From assembly GCA_002898375.1 (NCBI GenBank), contig BEIN01000021.1:1-46510 (forward strand): a DNA stretch of 46,510 nucleotides, written 5' to 3'. The notes beneath the pieces are model-generated. The model saw only the letters and a list, made by a program, of their open reading frames with translations, was not told where the DNA came from and made no database searches. Below, piece after piece: positions 24,735 through 32,932 of the stretch (position 1 is the stretch's first letter; each line of letters begins with the position of its first letter). This stretch comes from a bacterium HR37 (GTDB taxonomy: Bacteria > Desulfobacterota_D > UBA1144 > Nemesobacterales > CSP1-2). The translations under genes were made by a program, and so were the position numbers.

Positions 24735-25285
24735 AGATAGAGTTTATAGGTAAAGGTATAGACATCTCTGATGAGATTAAAAGCTACGTTGAGCATAAGT
24801 TCTCCACGTTTGAACGCCACCTTAAGGAAGTAGGCGAGGGAGAGGTTGAGGTTATTGTAACCTTCACAGTGGAGAAACACAGACAACGCCACCGTGTAGA
24901 TATAGATGTATACCTTAAAACACCTGGTGGAGGTGCCCTCCACGCTTGGGAAGAAAGCAACGACATATACATGTCTTTGGAGTTTGCACTTGAGGATATA
25001 GAAAGACAGCTCCACAGGTTGAAAGAAAGAAGACTTGAGCAGAGAAAAGAGATAGCAAGAGAGAAGGAAAAAGAAAAGAGCCTGTCTCAGGAATCCCCAA
25101 CCACCCCACTTGATCTCGTGGTTGAAGAGAAACTCCCTGTGGACAAACCGCTTAACGTTGAGGAAGCGCTATACGTGTTACAAGATGAGGGGAGATTTTT
25201 TCTACCCTTTGTAAATGCAGAAACCGGACAGATAAACATAGTTTACAGGAAAAAAAGCGGGAAATACGGTCTTATCTCCCCTTAA
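24731..25285 (+). CDS. hpf: Long-form ribosome hibernation promoting factor
   Basis: HPF stops translation by pairing idle 70S ribosomes. The 184-residue protein has the N-terminal RaiA/HPF domain (about 1-100; FIGKGIDISDEIKSYVEHK and the DIYMSLEFALEDIERQL helix) and a C-terminal dimerisation domain (about 130-184; EALYVLQDEGRFFLPFVNAETG) found in the long form, joined by a charged linker. It overlaps the phosphoribosyltransferase gene by ATGA. The next gene converges 5 bases away. Confidence 0.94.
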   Translation: MKIEFIGKGIDISDEIKSYVEHKFSTFERHLKEVGEGEVEVIVTFTVEKHRQRHRVDIDVYLKTPGGGALHAWEESNDIYMSLEFALEDIERQLHRLKERRLEQRKEIAREKEKEKSLSQESPTTPLDLVVEEKLPVDKPLNVEEALYVLQDEGRFFLPFVNAETGQINIVYRKKSGKYGLISP

Positions 25286-25290
25286 CTGCT

Positions 25291-25629
25291 TCACTTTTTC
25301 TTTTTTGCAGCTTTGGGAGCAGGTAAAGAAGCCTTCAGTCTCCTTCTAACCGATGCAACCTTGCTTCTCATCGTAACCTCTTTGTCCCTGCGGTCATCTA
25401 TAACAAGGGTGGTAACAACCCTCTTTATTCCCTTCCTTAGTGCAGACTCATGCATCTTTCCGGCAATTCTAAAAATATCGGATGCCTTTCCCTCAATCAA
25501 TGTCCCCATAGGGCTTAACTCGTACTTTATACCCGATTTTTCAAGCACCTTAACCGCCTCAGCAATCCAGTCACCTATACTTGGTGTTGGAGTGCCAATT
25601 GGTATAACGCTTATCTCTGCAAGCGCCAT
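25291..25629 (-). CDS. MTH1187/YkoF-type thiamine-binding fold protein
   Basis: The 112-residue protein shows the DUF77/MTH1187 pattern: EISVIPIGTPTPSIGDWI at the N-terminus, YELSPMGTLIEGK in the centre and RVVTTLVIDDRRDK towards the end. Such proteins form small ferredoxin-like oligomers that bind thiamine or related ligands. The C-terminus has a Lys/Arg/Ala-rich tail absent from the core fold. It ends the operon PrpD, ComA, this gene, 11 bases after comA. Confidence 0.85.
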   Translation of the reverse strand: MALAEISVIPIGTPTPSIGDWIAEAVKVLEKSGIKYELSPMGTLIEGKASDIFRIAGKMHESALRKGIKRVVTTLVIDDRRDKEVTMRSKVASVRRRLKASLPAPKAAKKKK

Positions 25630-25640
25630 AAGACACCTCC

Positions 25641-26492
25641 TTATTCTGGTTTATATGTTAAAACCCGTCCCCAGAGACTCTTTGTACCCCAGATGCCGGA
25701 GCGAAGGGACTCAAGAAGGATGATCTGGCTGTGATCCACAAAGAGGTTAACCTCGGGACCGTAGTTTTTTACATACCAGCCAAACACATCAGGGTCAGCC
25801 GCTTCAAACATGGTTTTTTCAAGACCAAGCTCCCTTATAAACCGGGCAATAACATCGGTACGCCATGAACGAACATTCTCTGTGATCCCCTCGGATTCTA
25901 TCATTATCATATAGGCACCAGCCTCCAGGTGCTTCTTTGCCTGAAGTATAGCCCACTCCGGATCACTTGTTCCCTCAGCCTCTAACTCCTCAACAGAGCT
26001 TGCACCACCTGCTCCAAACTGAATCCCAACCTCGGGTTTTGCCTTAAGCCCAGCCTTCTGTACCTTTTCGGTTAAACGAAGCAGATCATCTAGGGGTACG
26101 GTTATAAAACCGCTTGATATCTCGATTATATCAAACCCAAGTTGCTTGCATTCATCTATGTATTTATCCACTGCTTCTTTTCCAAAAGCAAGAACGCGCT
26201 CTATAAACCCACCTGTAGATACCATAACATCGTACCTGTGACATAGATCTATTAACTCCTTTACGGATCTACGTGGCATAAGGGTAAAAGAGCCACCTGC
26301 AAACTTTAGTATGTCTATGTAGTATCCCATTGTCTCAAGTATATCCTCAAGGTACCTCCTTCCCATAGGGGTATAGTAAGGTCCCCTTATCTCTGTAATT
26401 CCACGTTTGCGTGGCTTGGCATCACGCTCATTAAGAGGGATAAAAGGGAAAGCTCTATCGAAGCCATTTGATGGATTGCTTCTTCTTGGCAT
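25641..26492 (-). CDS. comA: ComA-like phosphosulfolactate synthase
   Basis: ComA adds sulfite to phosphoenolpyruvate, the first step of coenzyme M synthesis in methanogens. The 283-residue protein has the TIM-barrel features of the family, including LKFAGGSFTLMP, DIIEISSGFITVP and KPEVGIQFGAGG. The plant heat-protection protein HSA32 and many bacterial relatives also belong here, so the true reaction is not certain. No ComB or ComC is visible. It lies between PrpD and the thiamine-binding protein in one operon. Confidence 0.85.
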   Translation of the reverse strand: MPRRSNPSNGFDRAFPFIPLNERDAKPRKRGITEIRGPYYTPMGRRYLEDILETMGYYIDILKFAGGSFTLMPRRSVKELIDLCHRYDVMVSTGGFIERVLAFGKEAVDKYIDECKQLGFDIIEISSGFITVPLDDLLRLTEKVQKAGLKAKPEVGIQFGAGGASSVEELEAEGTSDPEWAILQAKKHLEAGAYMIMIESEGITENVRSWRTDVIARFIRELGLEKTMFEAADPDVFGWYVKNYGPEVNLFVDHSQIILLESLRSGIWGTKSLWGRVLTYKPE

Positions 26493-26516
26493 CCTATTCC
26501 TCCTTTATCGTTTCTG

Positions 26517-27884
26517 TTAGGGCACCCTTATCTTCCCAAGCAAATTGGTAAGATCAGATACCCATATATCCTCAAGGTGCTCAACCGCATCCACTATGTT
26601 TTTAGAAAGCTCACCGTCTATATAAGGCTCGGTCAGACGCCTGAACTTCCCAACAATCCCATCCCAGCTCATAGGGTTTGTAAAGAAACCCTCGTAATCC
26701 AGTTTCTCCTTCGAAACTACCCTTCCATCCTTTAGCCTTATGGTAACCCTGCATGCATGATGCTCAGGGAAAAGGCTTGTGTACCTTTGATCAGGTCTTA
26801 CAACAACCCGTCTTAGAAGACCCTGGACATCCTCTTTCTGTATTCTCTCAGGTTTGTACTGCTCAGGCATTACCTGGCCGTCAAGAAGCGCCACTGCAAC
26901 CATATAGTGGAGACTATGATCGGCCTCTTCCTTGGTTCTAACAACGGTTTTATCTCCCTCCTCTCCTCCACCAATTATGTTGTATGCCACATCAAATATA
27001 TCGATCTCTATGCCATCTATGTCCATTGCAGAAAACCCGTATTCCTTTTTCAGTTCAAGAACACCTTCTATTGCAGATTGAGCGTGAATCTCCGCATTGT
27101 ATTTTTTTATTATTGTCCTGTTAACCAGTTCAAGATTCTCCTTTGACCAGTCAACCTCAAACCTCCCGGAGATCGCATCCATAAAACCCTTATTCCCCTC
27201 AAAAACCTCCCTAGGGCCGCTAACACCTCGCATTGCTAGAAACGTGGCATTTGTACAGCAAAAAGCTGTATTTGGATAGGCAAGCCCCTTCCAGTGGGAA
27301 AGAGCACCCGTTCGGGTAACCCTAAGTGCGTTAAACGCCGTTCCACATATTCCTATTGCGTTTGCCGTTTTATCAACATCAAGACCCAAAGCCTTTGATA
27401 CACCACAGGCAACTGCAAAAGAGCCCTGTGTGGTGTGGTCAAATCCCCTTGCACGTACAGGTGCCACCTCACTTAACCTGCACTGCACCTGATAGGCTAC
27501 CGCCAGGGCCGTTAAAAACTCCTTTCCGCTTCTTTTTGAGTACTCAGATGCAGCAAGCACCGCTCCCAAATTATCACTGGGATGACATGTCTCACCCTTG
27601 GCAAGGTAGCTGTCGTTAAAATCAAGGTATCTAACCAGGGTGCTGTTGTATAAAGCAGCATAGTCAGGGGATGACAGTCCAGCGCCTATTAAGGTGCACA
27701 CATTGGCTCTGCCAAACTCCTCAATGTGCTCACGAATATATCCAACCGGTTCACCCTCAAGCGCACCTATAGCACATCCAAGGGAATCTATAACCCTTAT
27801 TTTAAGCTGATAGCGGGCTTCTTCTGACAGGTCTTCATAAGAGGCACGAACCACAAACCCTGCAAGTTCCTCCGATTTCGTCAT
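26517..27884 (-). CDS. MmgE/PrpD family dehydratase-like protein
   Basis: The 455-residue protein matches the MmgE/PrpD family, which includes 2-methylcitrate dehydratase, itaconate-forming and isomerase enzymes. Visible family features include IDSLGCAIGALEG, the DYNDSY-like YLDFNDSYLAKGETCHPSDN stretch and FDHTTQGSF. ATG 27884 follows ggggagggtt and is preferred to a TTG at 27899. No methylcitrate synthase or lyase is nearby, so the propionate-cycle role is not supported by context. It is first in the operon with ComA. Confidence 0.85.
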   Translation of the reverse strand: MTKSEELAGFVVRASYEDLSEEARYQLKIRVIDSLGCAIGALEGEPVGYIREHIEEFGRANVCTLIGAGLSSPDYAALYNSTLVRYLDFNDSYLAKGETCHPSDNLGAVLAASEYSKRSGKEFLTALAVAYQVQCRLSEVAPVRARGFDHTTQGSFAVACGVSKALGLDVDKTANAIGICGTAFNALRVTRTGALSHWKGLAYPNTAFCCTNATFLAMRGVSGPREVFEGNKGFMDAISGRFEVDWSKENLELVNRTIIKKYNAEIHAQSAIEGVLELKKEYGFSAMDIDGIEIDIFDVAYNIIGGGEEGDKTVVRTKEEADHSLHYMVAVALLDGQVMPEQYKPERIQKEDVQGLLRRVVVRPDQRYTSLFPEHHACRVTIRLKDGRVVSKEKLDYEGFFTNPMSWDGIVGKFRRLTEPYIDGELSKNIVDAVEHLEDIWVSDLTNLLGKIRVP

Positions 27885-27964
27885 ATTAACCCTCCCCAAG
27901 GATTATTAATAACACAATTTACCTGCTGGCTACAAGTATATTATATTATTAGAAGGGTGAAAAA

Positions 27965-29737
27965 ATGAAACTATCACAAAATGCCATAAGGGTTTTAGAA
28001 GCAAGATACCTTAGAAGGGATAGCAACAGAAGAATTATAGAAACGCCTGAAGAGCTTTTTCAAAGGGTTGCAAAAAGCATAGCATACACTGAACTTCTCC
28101 TTGGCAAACCAAAAGAAACCACGTACTGGGAGGAACAGTTCTTTGGTATGCTATCCTCTCTTGATTTCCTTCCCAACTCACCGACTCTTATGAACGCTGG
28201 AACACCTCTTGGCCAGCTAAGCGCGTGTTTTGTCCTTCCTGTGGAAGACACAATGGAGGATATATTTGAAGCCATAAAACAGATGGCTCTTATTCAGAGA
28301 ACAGGTGGAGGCACAGGTTTTTCCTTCTCAAGGCTAAGGCCAAAGGGCTCAGTGGTAGCCTCAACAGGTGGAGAATCCTCAGGGCCTGTATCATTTATGA
28401 AGATATTTGACTGCGCAACAGAATACATCAAACAGGGAGGAAAAAGAAGAGGAGCCAACATGGGCGTTTTGAGAGTAGATCATCCAGATATTATGGAGTT
28501 CATAACGGCAAAACTAGAGGAGGGAACGCTTAGAAACTTTAACCTCTCGGTTGGTATAACAGACCACTTTATGGAGGCCCTAAAGAAAGATACAAAATAT
28601 GAGCTTATTAACCCGCAAACAAAAAAGACCGTTCGTAAGGTAAAGGCAAAAGAGGTTTTTGATAAGATAACGGAGTCAGCCTGGGCTTCAGGTGACCCAG
28701 GGCTTCTCTTCCTTGATACCATAAACAAAAAACACCCACTTTGCGAGATTGGAGAGATTGAGGCCACAAACCCCTGTGGGGAACTGCCACTTCTTCCCTA
28801 CGAAAGCTGTAACCTGGGTTCCATAAACCTGTCCAACATGGTAGAAGAAAAAGACAACAAAACCAGTATAGACTGGGAAAAACTAAAAGGCACGGTACAC
28901 AAAGCGGTCCGTTTTCTTGACAACGTTATAGAGGTTAACAGGTTTCCACTTCCCCAGACGGAATCGGTTACAAAAAACAACAGGAAGATAGGACTTGGGG
29001 TCATGGGGTTTGCCGAGATGCTGATTAAACTTGGGATTCCATATGACTCAGAAAAAGCTGTAAAAACAGCTGAGAGGGTTATGTCCTTTATACATCAGGA
29101 GGCGGTAAAGACCTCCATGGAGCTTGCGGAAGAAAGAGGGGTTTTTCCAAACTGGCACCGAAGCACCCACTTCAGGGAAAAAAGAAAAATGCGCAATGCA
29201 ACGGTTACCTCCATAGCTCCCACAGGAACCATAAGCATAATTGCTGGAACCACATCGGGTATAGAACCGATGTTTGCCCTTGCCTACAGAAGAACCCATG
29301 TACTTGAGAATCAGTCTCTTGTAGAGATTAATCCCATATTCCTTGACTATCTTAGAGAATACGGATTATACAGCGATACCCTAGTAGAAGAGCTTGTTGA
29401 AAAAGGAACCCTAAAAGATGTAAAAGGGATACCTGAGTATCTAAAGAGCCTATTTGTTACCGCCTTGGAGATACCATACGAACAGCATATAAAAATCCAG
29501 GCCGCTTTTCAAAAGTATGTTGACAACTCGGTATCAAAGACAATAAACATGCCAGAGGAAGCTACGGTAGAAGATGTAAGGAGGGCATACCTTCTTGCAT
29601 ATGAGCTGGGGTGCAAGGGTATAACGGTATTCAGATACGGGTCAAGAAGAGAGCAGGTTCTTGAATTAGGGGCAAAGGAAGAGGTATTTGAAAAGGAGTA
29701 CTTCTCCAAATGCGACCCTCATGCCTGCAAACTCTAA
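27965..29737 (+). CDS. nrdJ: NrdJ, adenosylcobalamin-dependent ribonucleotide reductase (class II)
   Basis: The 590-residue enzyme makes deoxyribonucleotides with a B12-derived radical, so it works with or without oxygen. Visible are NSPTLMNAG and the redox Cys 88 in LSACFV, NPCGE with the radical Cys 271 at residues 269-273, and Cys 282 in ESCNLGSINL. A C-terminal CDPHAC can serve as the re-reducing Cys pair. It is a single gene; the next gene converges 9 bases after the stop. Confidence 0.95.
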   Translation: MKLSQNAIRVLEARYLRRDSNRRIIETPEELFQRVAKSIAYTELLLGKPKETTYWEEQFFGMLSSLDFLPNSPTLMNAGTPLGQLSACFVLPVEDTMEDIFEAIKQMALIQRTGGGTGFSFSRLRPKGSVVASTGGESSGPVSFMKIFDCATEYIKQGGKRRGANMGVLRVDHPDIMEFITAKLEEGTLRNFNLSVGITDHFMEALKKDTKYELINPQTKKTVRKVKAKEVFDKITESAWASGDPGLLFLDTINKKHPLCEIGEIEATNPCGELPLLPYESCNLGSINLSNMVEEKDNKTSIDWEKLKGTVHKAVRFLDNVIEVNRFPLPQTESVTKNNRKIGLGVMGFAEMLIKLGIPYDSEKAVKTAERVMSFIHQEAVKTSMELAEERGVFPNWHRSTHFREKRKMRNATVTSIAPTGTISIIAGTTSGIEPMFALAYRRTHVLENQSLVEINPIFLDYLREYGLYSDTLVEELVEKGTLKDVKGIPEYLKSLFVTALEIPYEQHIKIQAAFQKYVDNSVSKTINMPEEATVEDVRRAYLLAYELGCKGITVFRYGSRREQVLELGAKEEVFEKEYFSKCDPHACKL

Positions 29738-29746
29738 GAATCCGGG

Positions 29747-30232
29747 TTATCCAATCTTGTATCCGATCTTTCTTAAAAAGGCCTTTCTTTCCTCTATGTC
29801 TTTTTCCGTTTCCACACCCCTTGACTTAAACCCATCTATAACCCCCAGTATACCTCTTCCCTGTTCGGATTCAGCAACGACTACCTCCACCGGATTTGCT
29901 GTAGCGCAAAATATTCTACAGACCTCCGGTACATTCTTTACCGCATTTAACACGTTTATAGGATAGACATTTCCAAGCAATATGATAAAGCTGTGACCAC
30001 ATGACAGGTTCCAGGCATTGGTTTTTGCAAGCTCTGTAAGCTCTGGATCAGTCCCGCTATACCTTACCAGACACGGACCTGAGGACTCACAGAAAGCAAG
30101 ACCAAACTTTATTCCTGGAACAGCGTTTACCAAAGCCTCATGGAGGTCTTCAACGGTCTTTATAAAATGAGACTGCCCCAGTATAACGTTTACATTATCT
30201 GGCTTTTGAATCTTTACCGTTTTAATCTCCAT
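29747..30232 (-). CDS. Adenosine-specific kinase family protein
   Basis: The 161-residue protein matches the adenosine-specific kinase family (PF04008), common in archaea and thermophilic bacteria: INVILGQSHFIKTVEDL-like start, GIKFGLAFCESSG, SCGHSFIILL and CATANPVEVVVAESEQGRG. The family name derives from a structure that bound adenosine nucleotides; its role in cells is unclear. The ribosome site ggaggaggaaagg is strong. Its 5' end lies about 50 bases from site C, but I see no sigma-54 promoter on this strand. Confidence 0.85.
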   Translation of the reverse strand: MEIKTVKIQKPDNVNVILGQSHFIKTVEDLHEALVNAVPGIKFGLAFCESSGPCLVRYSGTDPELTELAKTNAWNLSCGHSFIILLGNVYPINVLNAVKNVPEVCRIFCATANPVEVVVAESEQGRGILGVIDGFKSRGVETEKDIEERKAFLRKIGYKIG

Positions 30233-30281
30233 ACCTTTCCTCCTCCATAAATTCTACATAAACACTGTGTAGTGCACAATG

Positions 30282-30298
30282 TGTCAGAAATTCGGACA
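30282..30298. promoter_or_regulatory. 17-bp inverted repeat (site C) with an extra half-site, ahead of the regulator operon
   Basis: TGTCAGAAATTCGGACA has its centre 71 bp upstream of the GC of the sigma-54 promoter at 30348-30363. A further GACA at 30303 extends the element: ATGTGTCAGA (30279-30288) and TCTGACACAT (30300-30309) pair perfectly over 10 bp. Three half-sites are thus present, as at site B. The promoter it serves leads to the kinase and activator genes, implying autoregulation. Confidence 0.75.
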
Positions 30299-30347
30299 AT
30301 CTGACACATCCTATGTTACTTTCCCCTACGATTTGGGTATCCAAATA

Positions 30348-30363
30348 TGGTATGAATATTGCT
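30348..30363 (+). promoter_or_regulatory. Sigma-54 promoter of the GNAT-kinase-regulator operon
   Basis: TGGTATGAATATTGCT has GG and GC exactly 10 bases apart and fits TGGYAY-N5-TTGCW with a slightly weak -24 box. The predicted start is near 30374, so the downstream acetyltransferase should begin at 30382 rather than at the longer-frame start at 30313. Confidence 0.75.
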
Positions 30364-30381
30364 TATACTAATAAAATAACA

Positions 30382-30963
30382 ATGATTGTATACCCAAAAG
30401 AGATCATCCTAAGGGATAAAAGACGCATAATCCTTAGGCCTCTTGAAGAAAGGGATATCGAGAGGTTGATTGCATTTTTCTCAAAGATACCGAGCTCTGA
30501 CCTTATAATCTACAAAGACGATGTAAGCAGGTGGGAGACTGTGGAGAGCTGGTTTATAAGCCCTAAATATACAAAGGTCTTTCAACTGGTTGCACTTAAG
30601 GATGAGGAAATAGTTGCAAAGGGAACACTCCACCAAGAAGGCCTTTACTGGAAAAACACCGCAGAGATAAAGCTAATAGTACACCCAGAGTACAGGGGGA
30701 AAGGGCTTGGCTCTCAAATGTTTAGGATTCTGTTGACCGAGGGATTAAACCACCGCTTTGAAAAGATAGTTGTTCGGTTTACCTCTGACAACACCAGCTT
30801 TATAAGGATACTTGACCGTTTTGGTTTTAAACCAGAAGCAGTTCTAAGGTGTTATGTAAAGGACGAAGAAAGCGGTCAATACAAAGACCTTGTTGTTGCA
30901 ACCTACAGCTTTGAGGACTGGATGAAGAGGTTTGAACTCTACAGGTTCCTCTATGGTAAATAG
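30382..30963 (+). CDS. GNAT acetyltransferase
   Basis: From ATG 30382 the product is 193 residues with the GNAT fold: LRPLEERDIERL at the start, the acetyl-CoA loop VHPEYRGKGLGSQM, and FTSDNTSFIRILDRFGFKPEAV. The substrate may be a protein lysine, since similar proteins act in that way, but this is not shown. The start was placed after the predicted sigma-54 transcription start, which leaves only a short leader with no clear ribosome site. It is 52 bases ahead of the histidine kinase gene and probably in its operon. Confidence 0.75.
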   Translation: MIVYPKEIILRDKRRIILRPLEERDIERLIAFFSKIPSSDLIIYKDDVSRWETVESWFISPKYTKVFQLVALKDEEIVAKGTLHQEGLYWKNTAEIKLIVHPEYRGKGLGSQMFRILLTEGLNHRFEKIVVRFTSDNTSFIRILDRFGFKPEAVLRCYVKDEESGQYKDLVVATYSFEDWMKRFELYRFLYGK

Positions 30964-31015
30964 CGGTAAAAACCTTATTTGGAGGTATAGCCCTAAGGTG
31001 ATAAACTAAGGTTAG

Positions 31016-32932
31016 ATGAAGGGCGAAAAAGAGAGGATAGAAGAGCTAACAAAGGAGATAGAATCATTAAAAGAGACATTGCATCAAAAGGAATACAGCG
31101 AAAGACTTTTTCGTGTCATTGTTGAGTCAATACCCGCTGGTATAGTGATTACGGACAGGAACGGAAACATTAAGTTTGTTAACTCTAGGGTAGAAAAGAT
31201 GTTCGGGTATAAGAAGAATGAACTGATCGGTAAACCAGTAGAAATACTTATTCCTCAAAGGTTTAGAAACACCCACTTGATCTACCGTAAGGACTACTAC
31301 TCCAGACCCCAGGCAAGACCAATGGGTGCAGGTAGAGACCTCTTTGCGCTAAGGAAAGACGGTAGCGAGTTTCCAGTTGAGATCGGGCTTACCCCCATAT
31401 CCTTTAACGGAGACCTTATGGTTCTTAGCTCAATAGTGGATATAACAGAACGCAAACGCATAGAAAGAGAGCTCATTAAGGAAAGGGAAAAAGCGCAACG
31501 CTACCTCGATATAGCCGATGTCATCATAGTGGCACTAAACCGCAAGGGTGAAGTAGAGCTTATAAACCAGAAAGGCTGTAGGGTTCTTGGCTACCCGGAA
31601 GAGGAAATTATAGGGAAGAACTGGTTTAAAAACTTTGTCCCCCAATCAGCCAGAGAAGAAGCGGAGGAGGTATTTAAAAGGATACTTCAGGGAGAGCCCC
31701 ATTCCTTCAAATACCTTGAAACACCAATTACTACAAGAACAGGTCAGGAAAGACTGATTGCCTGGCATAACACGGTTCTAACAGATGATAGCGGCAACAC
31801 TGTAGGTACACTCAGTTCGGGAGAAGACATTACCGAGCGAAAGCAGACAGAAAAAGCCCTTCGTGAAAGTGAGGAGAAGCTACTTGCCATAATGAATAAC
31901 ACCACCGATGCCATACTGGTCTATGATGAGAACGGAAATATAACAACCATGAACAGGGAAGCGCACAAACTGTTTTGCGGAGACAAAAGAAAAGAACTGA
32001 AAACGGTATGGGAAATAATTCCCGTTGAGGAGAGGGAGAACTTTAAGGAGATACTAAAAAGCGTAAAAATGGGTAAAAGGCTTGTAGACCACGAAATGGA
32101 AAAGCTGTTGGCTCCGGATAAAAGGATAACGGTGAGCATAGGGCTTGTCTACATAGATGAGGCAGATGGTGGATTTGTTGAGACTATAAGGGACATAACC
32201 GAAAGGATAATGCTTAGGAACAAGATACTCGATATAGAAAAGGCCCAGGTGGTTGGAAAGATGGCAGAGGGCATTGCCCATCACATGGGTACCCCCCTTG
32301 CATCCATGTTGCTTAGAGTCCAGATGTTAAAGGAAGACATAACAAAGGTTCCTGATCACAGAGGCTTTCTTGATAAACTGGATTCAATAGAAAGGCAGAT
32401 CTTCTACACCCAGAAGGTAATCCAGAAGCTTCTTAAGTTTGTAAGGCAACCTGAAAATGAAAGACGTCCAGAAAACGTATATACCCTTATCGAAGAAGCC
32501 CTAGACATGATAAAGCCGTTTTTAAGCAAACGTGGGATAGAATTTAAACTCCACGTTGATAAGAACACCAAGGTACTTGCCGATGGAAACCTTTTAGAGC
32601 TCGTTTTCTCTGATATCATAATGAACGCGGTAGATGCCATGCCAAAGGGGGGGACAATTCTTATAGAGAGCTCAAGATACGATAAGACGGTTGTTGTAAG
32701 GATATCGGATACGGGAACGGGAATTCCAAGGCAAATTCTACCCCTTGTGTTTGAACCCTTCTTCTCAACCAAACCAGCTGGAAAGGGAACAGGCCTTGGT
32801 CTTGCAGTGGCAAAGAGGGTAATCCACGATCACGGAGGAGAGATCAACCTGGACAGTGAAGAGGGCAAGGGAACCAGTGTATTTATAAAGCTTCCAGTAT
32901 ACGAGGAGGAAGGAAAAAGTGCACAGATGTAA
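31016..32932 (+). CDS. Soluble three-PAS sensor histidine kinase
   Basis: The 638-residue protein has no membrane segment. It has an N-terminal coiled coil (1-28), PAS 1 (about 30-145), PAS 2 (160-275), PAS 3 (285-395), a HisKA domain with GIAHHMGTPL (likely phospho-His 422) and an ATPase domain with the N box (NAVDAM, 537-542), G1 (DTGTGIP) and G2 (GKGTGLGLA). PAS 1 has His 87 in RNTHLIY and Arg 107 in MGAGRD, like FixL positions, so haem or gas sensing is possible but unproven. The residue after the phospho-His is His rather than the usual Glu. The gene overlaps the response regulator by 14 bases. Confidence 0.9.
   Translation: MKGEKERIEELTKEIESLKETLHQKEYSERLFRVIVESIPAGIVITDRNGNIKFVNSRVEKMFGYKKNELIGKPVEILIPQRFRNTHLIYRKDYYSRPQARPMGAGRDLFALRKDGSEFPVEIGLTPISFNGDLMVLSSIVDITERKRIERELIKEREKAQRYLDIADVIIVALNRKGEVELINQKGCRVLGYPEEEIIGKNWFKNFVPQSAREEAEEVFKRILQGEPHSFKYLETPITTRTGQERLIAWHNTVLTDDSGNTVGTLSSGEDITERKQTEKALRESEEKLLAIMNNTTDAILVYDENGNITTMNREAHKLFCGDKRKELKTVWEIIPVEERENFKEILKSVKMGKRLVDHEMEKLLAPDKRITVSIGLVYIDEADGGFVETIRDITERIMLRNKILDIEKAQVVGKMAEGIAHHMGTPLASMLLRVQMLKEDITKVPDHRGFLDKLDSIERQIFYTQKVIQKLLKFVRQPENERRPENVYTLIEEALDMIKPFLSKRGIEFKLHVDKNTKVLADGNLLELVFSDIIMNAVDAMPKGGTILIESSRYDKTVVVRISDTGTGIPRQILPLVFEPFFSTKPAGKGTGLGLAVAKRVIHDHGGEINLDSEEGKGTSVFIKLPVYEEEGKSAQM

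Noticed and set aside
1609-30298. Reading the 17-bp repeats as CooA, FNR or DNR sites
   Set aside because: CooA and FNR-type sites as I know them have an even length (for example TGTCG-N6-CGACA). These have a 17-bp odd-centred form and each precedes a sigma-54 promoter, which CRP/FNR proteins do not normally activate.
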